Shown here in pieces: positions 6,193 through 9,074 of a DNA stretch of 9,074 nucleotides; the stretch's first letter is position 1; each line of letters begins with the position of its first letter. The notes beneath the pieces were generated by a model. It was given only the letters and a program-made list of their open reading frames with translations. It was not told the origin of the DNA and ran no database searches. Made by a program: the position numbers and the translations under genes. The DNA is from Candidatus Adlerbacteria bacterium RIFCSPHIGHO2_02_FULL_54_18 (lineage in GTDB: Bacteria; Patescibacteriota; Minisyncoccia; Phycocordibacterales; SBAW01), in the NCBI GenBank assembly GCA_001775445.1, contig MEWV01000013.1:23802-32875 (forward strand). Reading direction: 5' to 3'.

Positions 6193-7227
6193 ATGTCTCT
6201 GCAAGATAGCGCACAGGCGTTTGTGCTCAAAAAACTCCCCGAGTCCGAAGTGGAACTCATGGGCGAGGTCCCTTTTGAGGTACTCACCCCCTACCGAGAA
6301 GGCGCGCTCGCGCACATTGCACAGCACCTGCAGATGCCGGGCTTTCGCCCCGGACATATCCCGCCGGAGGTCGCGCTCAAAAAAGCGGGCGAGCTGGCCG
6401 TGCTCGAGGAGCAGGCGGAGCTTTTTATAAAAGATTTTTATCCGGTACTCATCAAAACGCACACAGTGGAGGCGGTCGGCCGCCCCGACATCCGCGTCAC
6501 TAAACTGGCGGCGGGGAACCCTGTCGGCCTTGTCGTGCGCGCAACGGTGTATCCGGAGGTAACCCTGCCCAAGGGATGGAAGGGCTTACACGAAAAAGTT
6601 GCGCTGGAGCCAAGCATGCCGGCGAGCGATGAGGAGGTTGCACAGACGTTGGAGAACCTGCGCCAATCGCGTAAGAAAGATGACGCGGTGCCGGAACTCA
6701 ATGATGAGTTTGCAAAAAGCGTTGGTGCGTTTGAGACGCTAGAGGCGCTCAAAGAGCAGATAAAAAAAGGAATCGGCGAGGAGAAAGTGCGCCATGCGCG
6801 CGATGTCCGGCGCGGCAAGCTGATAGAGCTGCTGCTCGAGCAATCGATGCTCGCTGTCCCCCGCCTCTTTGTAGAAAGTGAGCTCGAAAAGATTATGTCG
6901 CAGATGCGCGAAGACGTGAAGCGCTTCGGGATGGAGCTGGAGGAGTATTTTAAAAAGACAAACAAGACCGAGGAGGGAGTGCGGGCGGAGTTTCGAGACC
7001 AGGCGGCCAAACGCGCCAAACTCCAGCTTGTTTTGAACAAAATCGCTTCCGAAGAAAAGCTAGATGCCGATGAGACCGCCGTTGCGACCGAGATGAAGCA
7101 TGCTTTAGAACACTTCCCCGAAGCAAACCCCGAGCTCCTCAAAATCCATATAGAAACTGTCCTCAAAAACGAACTCGCCCTAAAACTCCTCGAAGGCGAG
7201 GTGGCCAACAAGCCGCTCGAAGCATAA
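6193..7227 (+). CDS. tig: trigger factor lacking the PPIase domain
   Basis: Ribosome-associated chaperone that meets nascent chains at the exit tunnel. 344 aa, against about 430 in E. coli. The N-terminal ribosome-binding domain (1 to about 115) carries the signature loop as GFRPGH (50-55); the family form is GFRxGK, so the final lysine is a histidine here. The region where the FKBP-type PPIase domain normally sits is almost absent: after about residue 140 the chain passes directly into the helical C-terminal chaperone domain (about 160-340, FETLEALKEQIKKGIGEEK, then long charged helices). PPIase activity is not essential for trigger factor function in E. coli (established), so the protein may be a working chaperone. 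The ATG at 6193 is preferred over a GTG at 6190. A strong terminator follows. Confidence 0.93.
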   Translation: MSLQDSAQAFVLKKLPESEVELMGEVPFEVLTPYREGALAHIAQHLQMPGFRPGHIPPEVALKKAGELAVLEEQAELFIKDFYPVLIKTHTVEAVGRPDIRVTKLAAGNPVGLVVRATVYPEVTLPKGWKGLHEKVALEPSMPASDEEVAQTLENLRQSRKKDDAVPELNDEFAKSVGAFETLEALKEQIKKGIGEEKVRHARDVRRGKLIELLLEQSMLAVPRLFVESELEKIMSQMREDVKRFGMELEEYFKKTNKTEEGVRAEFRDQAAKRAKLQLVLNKIASEEKLDADETAVATEMKHALEHFPEANPELLKIHIETVLKNELALKLLEGEVANKPLEA

Positions 7228-7238
7228 ATAGAAAATGG

Positions 7239-7270
7239 AAAGGCCGGACTTTACGTCCGGCCTTTTTGTT
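7239..7270 (+). terminator. intrinsic terminator after tig
   Basis: AAAGGCCGGAC (7239-7249), loop TTTAC, GTCCGGCCTTT (7255-7265), then TTGTTT: an 11-bp perfect stem with a T tract. The symmetric A/T flanks mean it can also terminate leftward transcription from the minus-strand gene ending at 7291, so the convergent pair shares it. Confidence 0.92.
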
Positions 7271-7290
7271 TGCACCAAATAGTGCGAGTC

Positions 7291-7758
7291 TTAGTTGCCC
7301 ATATCCTTCCACATCTGACGGAGGCTTTGTACCGCCTTTTCCGGCAGAGGGGCTTGCCGCACGAGCCGCACCAGCGGTCCGACTCCCGGATGGGCATCGT
7401 GGTACGCAAGCGAGCGTCCGCGAGCGAACTTCTCTGTGTGCGGGCGCAGAAGCGCTTTAGCCTCCTCGCGGGCCTGCAGGCTCACCGAACCGCTGATGCT
7501 CTTGGAGCCGTCGGCGGAGTAGTGCGGCTGGCGCAGAATGACCGCAAGGGCAAAGATCGTAAACATTCTTTCGACCTTTGCTTCAGCTTGGCGATAGAGG
7601 TCCGCCTCGCGGGCCTCTGGGGTGTTCTTGAAGCTCACCCCTGGCTCAATTGCATCGACGGCCTGCACGAAGGCTTTTGCCTCGCGATCGGCATCGAAGG
7701 CTTGTGCTTGCACCGACATAAGAACGGCGACAAGCAGTAGAAGGGCTGAGCGCAGCAT
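7291..7758 (-). CDS. secreted protein of unknown function, 155 aa
   Basis: I do not recognise this gene. It has a clear Sec signal peptide: MLR, hydrophobic SALLLLVAVLMSV, then QAQA with likely cleavage after Ala20. The mature part (about 135 aa) is helical and charged with no cysteines; it includes EAREADLYRQAEAKVERMF and several HxxHPG-type histidines near residue 120 (AYHDAHPGVGP). Expression: perfect-consensus promoter (7795-7824) and a GGGAG SD 7-8 nt before the ATG at 7756-7758. The gene is convergent with tig and divergent from the AbrB-Doc operon. The SD-led start differs from the leaderless core genes around it, which suggests an accessory gene. A structural homology search would be needed to say more. 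Confidence 0.8.
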   Translation of the reverse strand: MLRSALLLLVAVLMSVQAQAFDADREAKAFVQAVDAIEPGVSFKNTPEAREADLYRQAEAKVERMFTIFALAVILRQPHYSADGSKSISGSVSLQAREEAKALLRPHTEKFARGRSLAYHDAHPGVGPLVRLVRQAPLPEKAVQSLRQMWKDMGN

Positions 7759-7794
7759 GGGGATTCTCCCGCTAGGTTATGAACATTCTTCTTA

Positions 7795-7824
7795 ATTATA
7801 CTCCTAAATTGCCCATTTTGTCAA
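7795..7824 (-). promoter_or_regulatory. consensus promoter of the secreted protein gene
   Basis: TTGACA (7819-7824, minus strand), an 18-bp spacer, TATAAT (7795-7800): both hexamers are exact. Predicted start near 7788, with a leader of about 30 nt containing the SD. The -35 side (ACTTGACAAAA) is the same as in the promoter at 1678-1685. Confidence 0.8.
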
Positions 7825-7831
7825 GTATTGC

Positions 7832-7850
7832 ATTATAATGTCGTTATAAT
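7832..7850. promoter_or_regulatory. inverted-repeat operator of the AbrB-Doc operon
   Basis: ATTATAA (7832-7838), TGTCG, TTATAAT (7844-7850): perfect 7-bp arms with a 5-nt spacer. The right arm contains a TATAAT; TAGAAT (7850-7855) ends 6 nt before the ATG at 7862 and fits the local leaderless spacing. A bound AbrB-type antitoxin would cover the promoter, as expected for toxin-antitoxin autoregulation (inference from other modules). The site lies between the two divergent promoters. Confidence 0.6.
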
Positions 7851-7861
7851 AGAATAGTTGC

Positions 7862-8101
7862 ATGGTACAAAAATTCATCAAAATAGGCAGCTCTGTGGGG
7901 GCAGTTATACCAGCCGAGATGCTCAAGCGTCGCGGCATAGAGCAAGGGGAAGGATTTACTCCTGTTGAACAGGAGAACGGGGACATCCTCCTAAAACGCA
8001 GCGCCCATACCCCAAATAAAGAGATTGCCGACACCGTAGCCCGCGCTACTGCCTACATAGAAAGATATCGCAAAGACTTTGAAGCGCTCGCCGATAAGTA
8101 A
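7862..8101 (+). CDS. AbrB/MazE-type antitoxin
   Basis: Antitoxin of a type II toxin-antitoxin pair: neutralises the downstream Doc toxin and represses its own promoter. 79 aa. The N-terminal SpoVT-AbrB swapped-hairpin DNA-binding fold (1 to about 50) is shown by KIGSSVGAVIPAEMLKRRGI, the family form being K-x-G-[NS]-S-x-G-V-x-I-P. The C-terminal helix (about 52-79, EIADTVARATAYIERYRKDF) would bind and block the toxin. No SD; the start is predicted to be leaderless or nearly so. Its stop codon (8099-8101) is directly followed by the toxin ATG, so translation is probably coupled. Pairing of AbrB-type antitoxins with Doc toxins is known from partner shuffling among these families. Solid identification of both. 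Confidence 0.92.
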   Translation: MVQKFIKIGSSVGAVIPAEMLKRRGIEQGEGFTPVEQENGDILLKRSAHTPNKEIADTVARATAYIERYRKDFEALADK

Positions 8102-8491
8102 ATGGAAACTAGGCACGTTTCCATAGAAGTCGCACTCGCCTTGCATGCAACCGTTCTACAATTAACGAACGGGCGTCTGGGTGTGCGCGACATGGGCTCG
8201 CTCTTGGGCTGTCTTGAGCGACCAAAAACAGTGTTGGGAGGAAAAGAAATGTTCCCTACCCTATTCCTTAAAGCAGCCGCCCTGACGGAAACAATTGCCC
8301 GTAATCATCCATTTGTTGACGGAAACAAACGTGGAGCACATTTGATTGGTAGAGAATTGCTCGTGCTTAACGGGTACGACCTGGAGCCCAAACCCGGAGA
8401 AATAGAGAAGTTTATGCTCTGGATAGTAACCCAGAAACCTCCTCTAGAAGAAATAGCCGCGTGGCTGGAGAAGAACAGTAAGAAAATATAA
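8102..8491 (+). CDS. doc: Doc-family toxin (Fic fold)
   Basis: Toxin of the pair. P1 Doc phosphorylates elongation factor EF-Tu and stops translation (established for that protein). 129 aa, the usual Doc length. Landmarks: GVRDMGSLLGCLERP (about 27-41), TLFLKAAALTETIARNHPF, the catalytic motif HPFVDGNKR (about 76-84) with His, Asp, Asn, Lys and Arg all present, and the C-terminal helix EIAAWLEK. The Doc form of the motif, with GNKR rather than the Fic GN-GR, points to a kinase-like rather than AMP-transferring enzyme. All key residues are intact, so it is predicted active. The operon ends in a terminator immediately after the gene. Confidence 0.94.
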   Translation: METRHVSIEVALALHATVLQLTNGRLGVRDMGSLLGCLERPKTVLGGKEMFPTLFLKAAALTETIARNHPFVDGNKRGAHLIGRELLVLNGYDLEPKPGEIEKFMLWIVTQKPPLEEIAAWLEKNSKKI

Positions 8492-8496
8492 AGAGC

Positions 8497-8530
8497 AAGG
8501 CCAGCGTCCGGTGAAGGATAGCTGGCCTTT
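8497..8530 (+). terminator. intrinsic terminator of the toxin-antitoxin operon
   Basis: AAGGCCAGC (8497-8505), 15-nt loop, GCTGGCCTT (8521-8529), then T. It starts 5 nt after the toxin stop codon. A second perfect hairpin, GAGCATCC-GA-GGATGCTC (8531-8548), follows at once, and a third, AACGGA/TCCGTT (8560-8582), overlaps the stop codon of the convergent gene. Confidence 0.75.
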
Positions 8531-8580
8531 GAGCATCCGAGGATGCTCTGCGAACCGAGAACGGAGCGACGAGGCGTCCG

Positions 8581-8772
8581 TTAGGCCCTCGACGCCTTCA
8601 CCAGACAGAAGACCACAATAGCAAGTCCGGTGACCTGGATCCCAACCGACACTGCCGAATGACCGGAAGTGATCATGTTGAAAGCCGAAAACACCATAAC
8701 CGAACTGATGACCTGCATGCCCAAATGGGCATACACGTCACGGGATGTCATACTGGTCTGAATCCGTGCCAT
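8581..8772 (-). CDS. 63-aa two-helix membrane protein
   Basis: Function unknown. After a polar start (MARIQTSMTSRDVYAH) there are two predicted membrane helices: about residues 17-36 (LGMQVISSVMVFSAFNMITS) and about 42-59 (SVGIQVTGLAIVVFCLVK), joined by a short GHSA turn, ending KASRA. A strong SD, GGAGGG, lies about 5 nt before the ATG at 8770-8772, which fixes the start. Upstream on the same strand, TTGACG-17-TACGGT (8834-8862) is a plausible promoter that overlaps the divergent clpP promoter. The leader contains a GCCGCT/AGCGGC hairpin and resembles that of the gene at 811-1086. The gene is short, but the SD, the helices and the promoter make it credible. Confidence 0.72.
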   Translation of the reverse strand: MARIQTSMTSRDVYAHLGMQVISSVMVFSAFNMITSGHSAVSVGIQVTGLAIVVFCLVKASRA

Positions 8773-8828
8773 GGAACCCTCCGTTGGCTAAGCCGCTCTT
8801 GTCGTAAAGCGGCGAGACGTACCCTGTG
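8773..8828 (-). promoter_or_regulatory. structured leader of the 63-aa protein gene
   Basis: Minus strand: CAGGGTAC, then GCCGCT, 10-nt loop, AGCGGC (a perfect 6-bp hairpin), CTTAG, GGAGGG, ATG. It has the same order of elements as the leader at 1087-1148. The hairpin ends about 9 nt before the SD and so could affect ribosome access. Confidence 0.4.
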
Positions 8829-8833
8829 CTACA

Positions 8834-8862
8834 ACCGTACGCTTGAAAGTTTTGAGCGTCAA
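8834..8862 (-). promoter_or_regulatory. weak promoter of the 63-aa protein gene
   Basis: TTGACG (8857-8862, minus strand), a 17-bp spacer, TACGGT (8834-8839). The -35 is 5/6; the -10 keeps only the T, A and final T. Its -35 lies in the spacer of the clpP promoter. Confidence 0.45.
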
Positions 8863-8870
8863 GTTATACT
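8843..8870 (+). promoter_or_regulatory. clpP promoter, leaderless arrangement
   Basis: TTGAAA (8843-8848), a 16-bp spacer, TATACT (8865-8870), then 6 nt (GTCCCC) and ATG at 8877. The predicted transcript starts at the A of the start codon. This is the best example of the leaderless pattern because both promoter hexamers are good. Confidence 0.7.
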
Positions 8871-8876
8871 GTCCCC

Positions 8877-9074
8877 ATGCAAAACATCAAAAATCAGCTC
8901 GTGCCTATGGTCGTGGAGAAATCGCCGCAAGGCGAGCGCGCTTATGATATCTACTCGCGCCTGCTCAAGGAAAGGATTATTTTCTTGGCCGGGCCGATTG
9001 AGGACTACACCGCCAATCTGGTTATCGCCCAGCTACTTTTTCTCGCGAGCGAAGACCCAAAAAAAGATGTCCAA
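8877..9074 (+). CDS. clpP: ATP-dependent Clp protease proteolytic subunit, N-terminal part
   Basis: Serine protease subunit that forms a tetradecameric barrel and degrades proteins fed by ClpX or ClpC unfoldases. Only the first 66 codons are present; the catalytic Ser-His-Asp triad lies beyond the right edge. Recognition rests on the highly conserved N-terminus: [37 protein letters not shown] and [19 protein letters not shown]. The start at 8877 is set by the family N-terminus and by the promoter spacing; there is no SD. In many bacteria clpP directly follows tig; here about 1.65 kb separates them. Confidence 0.96.
   Translation, partial: MQNIKNQLVPMVVEKSPQGERAYDIYSRLLKERIIFLAGPIEDYTANLVIAQLLFLASEDPKKDVQ

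Noticed and set aside
7270..7740. Plus-strand ORF of 156 aa opposite the secreted protein
   Set aside because: The minus-strand frame has a signal peptide, an SD and a consensus promoter; the plus frame begins inside the tig terminator and has none of these.

Overview
The window looks like a piece of chromosome from a Patescibacteria (CPR), probably Parcubacteria-like, bacterium. This is an inference from gene content and style: a PPIase-less trigger factor, NusA with an acidic insert in its N-terminal domain, small secreted alanine-rich helical proteins, a degenerate PilB/GspE paralogue, and core genes that lack Shine-Dalgarno (SD) sequences. No rRNA, tRNA, CRISPR array or transposase gene is visible.

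Layout, left to right. (1) The N-terminal 195 codons of triosephosphate isomerase (minus strand, running off the left edge). (2) A palindrome-rich stretch, 587-1724, with one small orphan gene (minus, 811-1086) lying between two direct copies of a 38-bp sequence with inverted-repeat ends, and a promoter-terminator unit at 1518-1683 that looks like a small RNA gene. (3) A PilB/GspE-like protein (minus) whose Walker A and Walker B motifs are both broken, divergent from nusA. (4) A rightward block: nusA, inorganic pyrophosphatase, a secreted helical protein, a proline-rich membrane-anchored protein and trigger factor, ending in a strong intrinsic terminator. (5) An insertion-like segment: a secreted protein of unknown function (minus), an AbrB-Doc toxin-antitoxin pair (plus) and a 63-aa two-helix membrane protein (minus). 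(6) The first 66 codons of clpP, running off the right edge. Trigger factor and clpP are neighbours in many bacteria, so segment 5 probably interrupts an old linkage.

The most useful second-scale signals are regulatory. Several genes have a -10 box ending exactly 6 nt before the start codon, so their mRNAs should be leaderless. Three minus-strand genes of unknown function instead carry SD sequences, and two of these, 7.7 kb apart, share a similar leader with a GC hairpin. nusA has a promoter followed by an intrinsic-terminator-like hairpin before its start codon, which suggests attenuation and possible autoregulation. The AbrB-Doc operon has a perfect 7-5-7 inverted repeat in its promoter. 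TpiA contains an in-frame insert resembling a dispersed DNA repeat that also occurs at 1370-1395.
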